In this document: positions 23,340-34,152 of the stretch, piece by piece
Layout: every line of letters begins with the position of its first letter
Position numbering within the stretch: position 1 is the first letter of the stretch
Origin: Rhodamnia argentea
Taxonomy: Eukaryota; Streptophyta; Magnoliopsida; Myrtales; Myrtaceae
Assembly: GCF_020921035.1 (NCBI RefSeq)
Contig: NC_063160.1
Location: 1,198,501 to 1,262,500 of the forward strand
Direction of reading: 5' to 3'
DNA length: 64,000 nucleotides
Notes under the pieces: generated by a model
The model's input: only the letters and a program-made list of their open reading frames with translations
What the model was told of the DNA's origin: nothing
Database searches by the model: none
Program-made: the position numbers and the translations under genes

Positions 23340-23588
23340 AGCTCCATTAATTTGTTTATCGAAAAACGAGTGATTTGGAAATCATCTCTAAAAAAAAAAA
23401 AATGATTGCTCGTATTATTTACGAAATTAAATGAATGAAAAATATTTATATCGTTTATGTAAAGGTTTAGACACGATTTTTTGTCAGTAATGAAAATATT
23501 TTTCATTGACTAATTATTTAAAACGATATATGTGATTATTTTTAGAAATATATTACTTATTTTTGGCGAAATAAACGGAACCTAAGTT
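23340..23588. mobile_element. MITE, family A copy 1
   Basis: Shares AGTAATGAAAATATTTTTCAT, TGACTAATTATTT and an end reading GCGAAATAAACGGAACCTAAG with copies at 23850, 25985, 26236 and 26470. Confidence 0.55.
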
Positions 23589-23849
23589 TGTCTGCTCCGG
23601 CAGCCCTATGCTCCATACATCAGAACTCTAAGTGACACCGTTTTACGCCATCAAAATGGAGAGTTACATGGGAAAATGGGCTGCATCTCAGAATGAGCCA
23701 TATGACGAGCTTAGGCTGTTACTCCATTCTCCGCAGCGGCCCATTTCTTGATTTCGATTAATTCATCAACAATCACATGGTCCATCACATATGAGAAGAA
23801 ACTGTTAGCACATTTTCTAAGTACATGCATCTTTTTTTGTTTATTGATA

Positions 23850-24115
23850 TGACAATTCTGTTCGTCTCGCAAAAAATAGATAATTTGAAAGTCATTTTCT
23901 TAAAAATGATATCTTGTATTGCTTAAAATAATTCTTTATTAAAATAATTATTTAATAGAAAATATTTCTAATTACCGACAACAATTTATGCCTATATGTT
24001 TTCATGAATAATGAAAATATTTTTCGTTTATTTTTTTTTTTAAGTGATACAAGTGACCATTTTAGAAAAAAATATTTTTCAAATCATCTATTTTCCTCCA
24101 AAGAAACGAAGCCTA
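23850..24115. mobile_element. MITE, family A copy 2
   Basis: Same internal order as copy 1 (AATAATGAAAATATTTTTCG, then an end reading AAAGAAACGAAGCCTATG). Diverged; no clear target duplication. Confidence 0.5.
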
Positions 24116-24494
24116 TGTGTATATTCGTCTTTCACCCAGTGTACATGAGACTTCATTCAAGAAATACGATTCGTACTTTTTACTAAATTCTTATGAAAGG
24201 TTATATTTGTAATTTCAACTGTTTGTAACATTCTAAAGTCCGGTAATATATTGGACGATCTCTTCAATGTTTGTAACTCGATATTAATAGTTAATAAATT
24301 GTCTACTTCCGACTAAAAAAGTTAGCCTGGATTTTTCTCTGATCTCTTCCTTCTTACGTTTTTTTTTTTTTTTTTTTTTTTTTGTGTCGTTTCTAAGACG
24401 TCCCTATCCCACTCGACGACCAAGGTGCGTCATAGTGTTTTAGTTCGTTGGTGACTGTAACTTGTACGAAAGCTATCATGGAGACACAAAACTT

Positions 24495-25030
24495 TAAGAG
24501 TTCATACGATAAAAAATTCTAAATTGGTATACTTATAATAAATTTATCTTAAATTTTTTTAACCACACAAAAACTTTAAATTGATATATCTATGACAAAT
24601 TTATCTTAAATTATTTTTTTCATCACCAAAAATCCTAAATTGGTATTTCCGTGATAAATTTATCCTAAACCGGCACACTTGTCATAAATTTACCCTTCGT
24701 TAATTTTTCTTAAATTTCACCATTAAATTAATGAGTTATATGACACATGGTAATTGATAGGTGTACCCATTTGGGGTTTTTACCCTTTGTTTGTTTCATA
24801 TGTATCCATTTGAAATTTTTTGAGGTATTATGAAAACTAATGGAGGGTAAATTTGTCATAAGTATATATCTATCATAGGTGTACAAGTTTACGATTTTTA
24901 GTGGTCAAAAAAATAGTTTGGGATAAATTTATTACAAGTGTACAAATTTAGGGTTTGTCGTGTTCAAAAAAATAGTTTGGGATAAATTTGTTACGGATGT
25001 ATTAGTTTGGGATTTTTTTACGATATTAAC
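24495..25030. mobile_element. Foldback element with tandem repeats in both arms
   Basis: The left arm (about 24510-24700) repeats the unit CCTAAATTGGTAT..CTTGTGATAAATTTATCCT at least four times. The right arm (about 24838-25020) carries the complement, with GTTTGGGATAAATTT, GTTACGGATGTA and GTGTACAAATTTAGGG. The arms flank about 130 bp. There is no ORF, and a stem of this length should form when single-stranded. Confidence 0.65.
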
Positions 25031-25984
25031 CCAAACTTTAAAGATGTTACTAACCTTAAAAAAATGATTTTTTTCCGTGCCGGTAGATTTCAATAAAGTT
25101 CCGACCAAAAAAAAAAAAATATTTCAATAAAGTTGATGAGTGTAAGAATTTGATTTTAAAAAATGTTCCCAGTCGCATTGATTTTTCAGTGGAAAAGAGT
25201 AGGTAAATGTAAGGAGATATTAATCAAGATAAATAAAAATTGATAACTCAATAGAAAAGTTGGTAAATTAGGGGGAAAAATATAAGACGTTGCTAAGGAC
25301 CAAATAAGAATAAGTAACCCAAAATCAGTTAGTAATTGACGAAAGTTGATTAATCACTCTAATCTAAGTTGGTAATTTCGTTTAGGAGTTACTTGATTCA
25401 AAGTTTTGGTGAGATATGCAAATAAAAGTTGGTAAGTTAGTATGATAATTACTAATTTGCAAATAGTTCGATAATTACTAATTTGCAAACTATAGAAACT
25501 TACTGTCATTCAGAATGGTTTGTGGATTCCAAACAATTGAAAAACTTGTACAAAGTTATATAGTAAGGATTGTAAACTACCAAAAGTGCTCGTAAGTTAC
25601 CAACAAATTACTCGAAAAAGAAGTCATTGGTTATTATTTTTTTTACTAATAACCTTTTGACACTTATCAACACTAATTAAAATTTACCAACATGGGAAAA
25701 AAAAATTCGTACTTTTAGACACGGAGAAATAGAATTATGCGTAATAACTACTCGGGAATTACCCAATTTAAGTTCACATGAACATATTTATTCCAATAGA
25801 GGTGGTTAAATTATTTTGGTGTGAAGGGTATTCAATCTTTAATCCCCATGCCTACATAGCCTATCGCATGTGAATTAGTAATTGACGAGTCTTACGCCAG
25901 TTGGGTAAATGAGTCCTTGACAAATCAAGCGATCTATCGGGCTTCAACGGGGCTTTGATACGCCCATCCGAAAATAGTAGAGAT

Positions 25985-26069
25985 CCATCTTTCATTTATT
26001 TATTTTTTTGCGAAAAATGCATAGTCTGATCAATATTTTTCAAAAAATGATTGAATGTATCTCTTATAA

Positions 26070-26101
<32 letters not shown>

Positions 26102-26232
26102 ATTTTCATCGTCCACAACAATGTTTAGACATATATCGTAATTGGTAATGAAAATGTTTTATATCGATTAATTATTTCAAGCGATATTTTTTTCTTCAAA
26201 TCATTAATATTTGGTGAAACAGACGAAGCCTA
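25985..26232. mobile_element. MITE, family A copy 3
   Basis: Contains CACAACAATGTTTAGACATA, TAATGAAAATGTTTTAT and the end GTGAAACAGACGAAGCCTAAG. It abuts copy 4. An AATA microsatellite (about 26068-26100) lies inside. Confidence 0.6.
26068..26100. repeat. (AATA)n microsatellite
   Basis: About eight uninterrupted AATA units inside MITE copy 3. Confidence 0.9.
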
Positions 26233-26235
26233 AGG

Positions 26236-26466
26236 GTGCGTTTATTTAGCAAAAAATGAATGGTTATTTTTTTTCTTCGTATAATTGCTTATAAAAATGA
26301 ACTAACGAAAAAATTGTGCACCATCCACAAAAACATTTAGACATAAATTGTCGTCGATAATGAAACATTTTTTTATTGACTAATTATTACAAAAAATGCA
26401 ATCGGTTATTTTTGGAAAAATGTTTTCCAAATTATCCAATTTTCACGAAACAAGCGGAGCCTTAAA
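26236..26466. mobile_element. MITE, family A copy 4
   Basis: Contains CACAAAAACATTTAGACATA, GATAATGAAACATTTTT, TGACTAATTATTAC and the end CGAAACAAGCGGAGCCTTA. It directly follows copy 3 in the same orientation. A weaker fifth copy ends at about 26707 with AAACAAACGGAGCTTT. Confidence 0.6.
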
Positions 26467-27129
26467 TTGTTGTCCATAATAAAAAAAAAAATTCAATGAT
26501 AAATTTTATCAAGCAACACAATGGTTTTTACAAGCGAAATGGGGCCGTTCCTTTGACGTGTACTAGTGAGAATTTGATTCCACATGAAATTGAGCAAAAA
26601 CTGCTGAATTGGTCTATTTCTTGCGTGTATCGATTGAAATATTTTAATTAACAGGAGCTTGAACGATCATTTTTCTCTTAATTTCTCACAAAACAAACGG
26701 AGCTTTAGTCTTGTTCAATTAAACATATTAATGCAGCTAATTCTCATATATCCACGATTTGACTCATTCTCTAGCTTCCATCGAGTCCTTGCGTGAAGTC
26801 GAATATTGATGAACATGGAATATCCATCATGATGCCTGGTTTAAGTGGCCTACCAATGTCGGGACAGATGTTGCTGCTCAATTTTTGGGATCTCAAAAAG
26901 GGGCTTCCCTCTCTTGTGGTTTCGAAAGAGTCATCAGAAACAGGTGTGACGTGCTCGTAGAATATGTTGGAACTAAGATTGGAAAAGATAGTGGGAGATG
27001 AAATAATGCATGATTTAAAATCTTGCATGTTCCTTAAGAAAAATCTCAATACTTGATGCGACATGCAAATTATTCAACGTGGAGATGAAATGATGCTGAC
27101 TCAAAGAGCTTTGTACCATGAACAGACAA

Positions 27130-27910
27130 CATACCACGGCTCGGTCCTGCCCACATGGACCAAGGGCGCAAGGAGAGTACTCTGAGTAACAACATGTGAA
27201 TGATGACCGTTTAAAGGTGGGTATCGACTTATGAATCACTCGACGGGGACTCTCGCAACTTGTGTGGGGCTTGAGACGTCACAAACTCCCTCACTTAAGT
27301 GACGTTCCATGTTATTAATGGCTTGTATCGCCTAACGATACTCTCCATATTCAGCGTGTCGTCCTATGCATTCATATCCCTTCTGCTATTCTAGAAAAAA
27401 GCCAAGAAGCATATTTTGTCCGAGCTCTCTGACCCATGCGATCACTCTGTTTAGTCCGTCCACGAATTACACACCTACCGGAGCCCTCTTACTCCTGCAA
27501 TCAGTCCATCTAATCCATTCATGAATCCCACGCCTATTGGAAGGGTCATGCTTTGATACCATTGGTAACGATCCGGCCCGATCCACATAGGCCAAACTTC
27601 CAAAATGAATACTCTCTCCCTATTTGATGTGTTGTTCAGTTCATTCATGTCTCATTTGCCATCCCTAGAAGGGATTCAAGATATCACTACATCTAGTCCG
27701 TTCATGAGTCACCCACAACTGAAAGAGTAGTGCTTTGGTACTATCAGTCATGATCTAGCCAGGTCCACATGGGTCAAGTCTCTAAAAGAAATACTCTAAG
27801 TAACCACATATGATAGTTACAATCTCAAAGCGAATGTTGACTTATGAATTACTCAACATGGCTACTTCTAATCCAAATGATGGGATTTAAGATGTCACAA
27901 AAGTTATGCT
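27130..27910. repeat. Diverged direct repeats of an unclassified element
   Basis: About 27150-27245 and about 27765-27870 share CCACATGG(A/G)(C/T)CAAG, then ACTCT(G/A)AGTAAC and CGACTTATGAATCACTC-like sequence. A third partial copy of the first block lies at 27575-27620. The text between is full of GGTCCACAT and GATACCATTGG words. This is possibly the remains of an LTR element. Confidence 0.45.
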
Positions 27911-30900
27911 CGAAATAAATGTTTCTCTTAACTTCCTGTGGCTTACGAAGTTTTTTAACAAGTGCATGGATTAAGTTATAACCATGCATACCTTCTGTGT
28001 CCATTTGAATACAATTTGAGCAGGTGTGGCTTCATTGACCAATAAAGTATATATAATCTTTGTGCAAGGATCCTTTTTTCCTTTTGTTGTTGCAGAATTC
28101 TACTTAAATGGACAAATCTCAGATTCATCAATATCTCACTAACTGATCCACAATTTCTCTCCCTAAAATCATCGTAACATCAACCTGTCACCCTACTTAA
28201 ATACCGAATCCCTCGTTTGTCTGATATTTTGAGCTTTAGAATAGTGGAAGATGAACTCAAGTAGGATTCAAATGAGAGAAACTCGTGCACGAGCTCAGAC
28301 AGTGTTAGTTGCCCTAGGTTCTTCATCTGCATCGTCATGATTGCGCGACCCAACTTGCGACCCAACTTTCTCCCTCTCTCATCCACACGAATCGACAGAA
28401 CAGAAAAATCGTCCGACTGATCCAGTTCGGGCCGATTTTCCGGAGGCATCCATCCAATTTTCAATTTCAAAATAAATCGGTTCTCTCGGACTGAATGAAT
28501 TATTATTATTATTTATTTATTTTATTTCTTAAAATATGCAAATAAAATTTTTTATTTTTATATATAAAAATAAATTTTACATAATATTTTATGTATTAGT
28601 ATTAAAATCTATATTTCTCATTTTTATTAATAATATATTAATTCTATTAGATCGCTCGAAAATCAGAGCAATCTTAAGATAATCCGATCTGATTTTTAAT
28701 TTCTAAGTAAGATCGAATTGAATCCAACCGAATCGAATCGGAGCTTGATCACTTTTTGAACACCTCACTTTCGACAACACCACTTTTGCAAATGGGCATC
28801 AAAACCCCTTCCTTTTTTTGGGTCCTTCACATAGATATTTGTCCCTATCAAAATTGATTTAAATGATTTCCCAATGTGCTGCGGTGTCCTTTTATCAACA
28901 CCCTCGTCACATCAATCCCTTCCAGACGGTGCCTTTATTTCAACCTCGTTTGTGTTCTTCCTAAGATAAAATGGCATTATCATCGTCGAATTCAAACTAA
29001 AAGGGACACATGGACAGCGATCGCAGCTCGAGGCCACGTCGATCCACAACTGCTTCCTTGCTTTAGTTGGTGAAGGCCTTTTGAAATGATGCGTCTGAAG
29101 AAAGAGAAGGGCTCGACCAGAACACGTCCTTAAATTACGTCATTTGGACTTCAAAACGTTAAAATTTAAAGATATTCTCTTCTCGATAGGAGAAGAAAAA
29201 ATAATTTATTAAAAATTAAAAAGTACAGAACGTGTGAGCATCGATACGTAAAAAAATAAAAAATGCATTCAGACAGAGCGCCAAATTACCGGACTACTGC
29301 TGGAGATTTCTATAAGAGAAGAAATTCTCCAACACTGTTAATACGTGCTTCGCACAGTACTTATTAATCAGCATGCCCGTAGAGTCACCAAGCGCTGTTG
29401 CTTGCTTTAGTTGGTGAAGACCCTTTGAAATGATGCGTCTGAAGAAAGAGAAGGGCACAGAGTTCGGGGTGGTCAAGAAAAGATGATGATGCAGTTGTGT
29501 GCATGAGGGGTCGACACGTGGAAAAAAAGATGTTTGAAGCAAGGTCAAACATATAAAAAAGAGACATCAACATCCCCAACGAGAGCACACTCCACCTGCG
29601 CTCGCTAGGGTGTCCCGGTTCTGGAGTTTCACGGAAAGTCTGAAAGACATCATGGGCATGCATGCATGCATGGGAAGTTGTCATGATGACTTAGGCTATT
29701 GCTAGAAGATGTTTTCCATAGTTCCTCCGAGAAACCCTTGATAGTGTTTCTGGGTTTTATGAGTAGGGCCATGTGTGGTTCAATTAGTTCACAATTAGAC
29801 TTGTTGCATATATTTTTACCTATCCTATTGATTAGGAATGAGCAACATAGATGGATCGAATAAAAAATTACTCGGACCTGATTGGAATTGCTTGAGGCGC
29901 CGATCGAATTTTTCGGTCCAGTTTTCACTTCATGAGTAGGATTGGATTTGATCGGGAATCGATCACACTTAATGTTACCAAGAAAAAAAAAACCCTAGTT
30001 GAACGTGTGCTCTTGTTTGGCAGCGAGTTAAGTAATATACTTGATTTGAGTTTGATTTTGTGTAACTTCATGCAAAGAAGAAATTCTTGGATCACGCTAG
30101 AAGATTGATAGCTAAGAACCGAGTTGAGGTACACTGCGAATCTAGACGAGCAATTGATATTAATGGCAAGTTACTCAGATATTCGAACATGAGCAAGTGG
30201 AACTGGACAATTCTTGACGACATGAAAGCTCAATTCTCTCTGTGTACACAGCCCAATATAGTTAGGATTAAGTCCACAAACACAGCAAAATGAAGAGTAA
30301 ACGTGAGAAAGAAAAATCGAGACATATGATTTATCCTAATTCACCTTTAAATTAAAATTACATTCAGCAGATAATTCCACTATAAGTAGCACCTATTACC
30401 TATTACCTCTCTGTTACAATTCTCAAAGAGATTATATATAACAGTAGCCATTTATAGGTCAAACTATACAAGCTCTCTAACGTTTATAGAGTGGAACCAT
30501 GATACTTTCTTATTAATGATGATTATGAACCACACCCTAATAAATATGAATAGTTTATGAACCTCTATGAGCACTTAAACTTGTGTGTTATGTCGTCCAC
30601 AGAGTTTTTTTTTTTTTTTTGGGTGGTCATGAGCATAGAGTTAAAGAGATACTTATTAGGTGTATAATACGACCAATTTAAGGTTTATATCTATCTATGC
30701 TGATGCTGATGATGATGAAAGCACTCATTTGAATTGAAGGAACATTAATTTTGGTCCTGCGTGTGAACTAACTCGCCTCGAGGAGCAGTTCCCACTTTGG
30801 AAAAATGAAAAATAATGAACACAAAAGATTAGTTCGAATGTCATGCAACTCGCTCTCGGTCATCAAAAGTTGATAACTACATTCAGCTTCCTTATCCCAT

Positions 30901-31719
30901 TCCAATATCAACGCAAACTGCCAAACTAATCTTGGCAACAATAGATTTGGACGAAATCTTGAAGTTTAGTTCCACACTCATCGTCAAGAGCTATTGCTGC
31001 GCTTTTTTTGTCTTTTAGTTATTTTTTTTTTCCTTTTTGGTACTATATATATATTAATTTAGATTGGTGCCAACAACCGTGCTACAAACCTCAGAAGTGA
31101 CCAAAACCAAACTCTCAAACTAGGGGTCTGCCTCTGATTTTGGTCCCTACCTGAGAAATGATACGTGAAACCTAAATTAGTCAGTTTGGTTCTTGATTGA
31201 TTTTGGATTTTCCGAGCCAAAAACTACATGTCATTAGGTTCAGGTCCCGACCTTCGAACGGACCCCATTTAATCACTCAATTGAGAACTCGATTTTAATG
31301 AATTTGAATCGGTGGATGTGCCGTGTATCGTGGATCAGCAAATTTTATTAGATCAAGTCCAATATTACCAAGCAGGCTTACCACAAAACTAAACCCTAGT
31401 TATCAAATATGTTCTGCTGTCCCTGAGACGGGTCTTGAGCATAAGGGGTGCGAATAGTGAAAAGGTCTTTGCAACATATTTGATGAATCTATCAGCTCAC
31501 CCAAAAAAAAAAAAAAAAATTGTTGAGTGGATTAAAATCCATGTTTTGAATGAAAAACACAATGTGTCAAGCATATATTCTCTCAAACATCGCGTGACAT
31601 GAACACAAAGTGAATGGACGCCAACGTGACACAACATTGTGCATGATCATGGTGCAATTATACTGCGGCTGCAGAAATAGAGAGAGTATCTTATCCATCG
31701 TATTCAGAAGAAAAAATTA
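27911..31719. other. Intergenic region
   Basis: AT-rich sequence with poly-T (30608-30620) and poly-A (31503-31519) runs and one 55-bp dispersed duplication (29058-29112 and 29402-29456). No gene recognised on either strand. Confidence 0.5.
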
Positions 31720-31995
31720 TTCAATCAATCCTAAATCTATTGTATGGATATAAATTTAATCCTAATCTTTTCAATTTTATCAATTTAATGTTAAACCTTA
31801 GCACAAAATTCAAATTTAGTTTATTTGATCAATTTTCGTAGGGAATCACGGACATAATGATTAATTCATCGTTAGCCGTCTTACGGGCATACCACCATAT
31901 CAGCGATTTTCGGCATAGCCGGAATGATTATATTGAAATTTCACGTACATGTTTAAAAATAAATTGACAATATTGAAAATTTTATGACTGACTCA
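31720..31995. mobile_element. Diverged TIR-type element
   Basis: TCAATCAATCCTAAATCTAT and AATTTAATCCTAATCTTTTC resemble the left arms of the 14424 and 60151 elements. A middle part follows with CCGTCTTACGGGCATACCAC and then AAATTGACAATATTG near the right end. Heavily decayed. Confidence 0.4.
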
Positions 31996-32365
31996 ATAGT
32001 CACCTTTCATAGTTTAAAGAATCGGAAAATAAAAAGCGGGTTTTTCTTTTGCTTGTTGTGGTCCACGGCCACTTTATTAAAGAGTGATGAACTTCCTACA
32101 CCACGTAAATAATATTCAAGTGCCAAATTTAAAAGCTTAGGCTGCAACTCCAAGGTTGGAATTATTAGATATGTAGTCAAATAAGCATCATAGGACAATC
32201 ACGTTCAACCTTGTAGAAGGACCATAAATAATTTTCTATGTTTCTGGATAATAAGAGAAGGGAAAATTTACTTGCAACATAAGGGATCAGCCCAGATCAT
32301 CCCTGAACTATCATCACTGGCCTTTCCACTTCACATATCATAGCCCTCCAGGTACCGCCGCCTTT

Positions 32366-32403
32366 TTCTCTCTCTCTCTCTCTCTCTATCTGTTTATATA
32401 TAG
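32366..32403 (+). promoter_or_regulatory. XND1-like promoter: CT tract then TATA box
   Basis: A (TC)n tract (about 32367-32388) is followed at once by TTTATATATAG (32393-32403). With a start site about 30 bp later, the leader before the ATG at 32520 would be about 90 nt. Position and spacing fit a plant core promoter; the start site itself is inferred. Confidence 0.55.
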
Positions 32404-32519
32404 ACGTGTCTGGATGTCAACCAGACAAATTGGCAAAGAAAGAAAGGAGCATCAAGAACAACTGTAGCATAGGATTAATCAGCAGTTCGCTCAATTTTTG
32501 CTGGTTTTGGCTTGTGATC

Positions 32520-33650
32520 ATGAGAGATATAAAGGAGGAGGAAAAAGAAAGTGGCCGGAAGACGCTGAAGCTGCCACCTGGGTTTCGGTTCTCGCCGACC
32601 GACGAAGAGCTCGTCGTTCACTTCCTGCATCCCAAGAAGCAGCAGGCCTCTGTGTCACCACAACTCTATGCTCACTTAGTCCCTGATCTTAAGTCTCACC
32701 ACCATGATCCTTGGGACCTCCATGGTAAGCGGAAGAGAGCTACCTTTGCTTTAGTACCCCCACCCCCCACACACACACAGAGATATATAAAGAAATTTTG
32801 GATAAGACAGGTATAGAAAGATGAGTTCTAGTTGCCCGCCCTAATAATGTCTTATGATAAGCTGTCAAGATCTTGAAGACAAGACTTGCTGTACAAAACT
32901 CTTTCTTATCAGTTCCGCTTCCACAACTGAAAATTATCTTTTGATGCTCAGGTAAGGCACTGTGGAATGGAACCCAATACTTCTATTTCAGCAGAATGAT
33001 GAACAATCGAATTACGGAAAATGGGTACTGGAAAGATTTGGACATGGAGGACCCAGTGTTTAGCGAAGCCGGAGAGATTATAGGAATCAAGAAATATCTA
33101 ACTTTCCACATTGGAGAGGCTCCAGCAGGTCAAGAAACAAATTGGGTGATGCAGGAGTATCATCTCCCGTCCTTCCATCACTTGACCAATCCAAGAAAAG
33201 TGAGTGCAAATATTCCTCAGAAATCTTGAAAGTTAGATCGTCGGTTAATCTATGTCCAAAGAACTTCACGAGACTCTGTGCGTCATACACCATGTCGACG
33301 AGAGTTTCACTACCAACACATTTTTCCAATCGCGCCTCTGAATTTTGATTTCGATCATTTTCTGTGCTAAGCTTTTGGATTTTCGTTTTGCAATCAAGGC
33401 AATTTGACTGAAAAAATTTCTCCAGCAAAGTGCTGATATGCAGGCGACAGGGAATGTAATGTCGTGTGCGTTGTACATGTGACAGGAACATGGTTCGCTT
33501 GTTCTGTCTCGAGTTCAGGAAAGCAAGACAAGCCATGGACAAGGCTTTTGCTCGGGAGGAGATGAGGATAGTGACACCGAACTCTCGTACATGGACGAGA
33601 TGTTTTTGTTATTAGACGACGATCTTGATGATATAAGTTCGGGAGATTAA
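32520..33650 (+). CDS. XND1: NAC-domain transcription factor, XND1/NAC104 type
   Basis: Nuclear DNA-binding regulator. XND1 restrains xylem vessel maturation and secondary-wall and cell-death programmes in Arabidopsis (family knowledge). Three exons join in frame: 32520-32724, 32952-33199 and 33486-33650, giving 205 residues. The start is the first ATG after the TATA box. NAC subdomain A is LPPGFRFSPTDEELVVHFL, followed by DPWDLHG, then NGYWKDLDM, IGIKKYLTFHIGEAP, NWVMQEYHLP and a weak VLSRVQE where most NACs have a W(V/I)(L/I)CR motif. The acidic tail DTELSYMDEMFLLLDDDLDD matches the short XND1 tail, not the long activation domains of VND or NST factors. Oddities: an extra Gln/Lys-rich insert after HFLHPKK, and Tyr where I recall Cys in the tail motif of Arabidopsis XND1. 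Other short NACs are possible but fit less well. Confidence 0.88.
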
Positions 33651-34152
33651 GTATACGTGTCAGTACCGTGCACTTGAGCGTATTTATACGCATGACATGT
33701 ACATAAAGTGTACGAGGCATCTATAGTAATTGTGCGGACCGTCGTCGATGTGCCAGCACTGGTTGTACATTGATGTGATGTATTATATGATCTTCTTATC
33801 TAAATTTCTTGTCCTACCCTAACTTTTGTCGATCGAATTTATTGATTTGCTATTTCATTTTTTCTCAACAGACGGTGCATAATAGGCTCCTCATTTTGTT
33901 CATTTTCGCCCCCTACCTAAAAATGTTAGATGTGGTTGATGTATATGACTAATTGGTGACGATCAACAGGAGAATATTTACTCAATTTTTTTATTGGAGT
34001 GAACGATTTCGGGTTTTGTTAAGGAATCACTTAAATCCTAGAACCTACTTGTCGAAACAAGTTCATCATTTTTTAGAATCTGGAACCTATCTTAGTATTG
34101 AATTAGAAATCATTTTATATTTTTATTAAAAGGGTATTTATATACCTAAGAG

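Larger units (their letters stand above)
21860..25730. repeat. AT-rich repeat block with inverted GTTGGTAA-type arms
   Basis: The left part (about 21880-22720) and right part (about 25190-25730) share diverged, inverted sequence. TACCAATTATTATACTAACT near 21946 corresponds to the complement of the AGTTAGTATGATAATTACTA string near 25435, and both parts are full of TTGGTAA or TTACCAA words. The middle holds MITEs and a foldback element. It may be one old element with long terminal inverted repeats, later invaded. Confidence 0.4.

Noticed and set aside
26771..27239. Two minus-strand frames of 97 and 74 codons with protein-like composition
   Set aside because: No family recognised, no convincing splice structure, and they merge into a repeat; not called as a gene.
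33087..33720. Minus-strand frames of 108 and 151 codons over the last intron and exon of the NAC gene
   Set aside because: They cross well-supported sense exons and contain no recognised domain.
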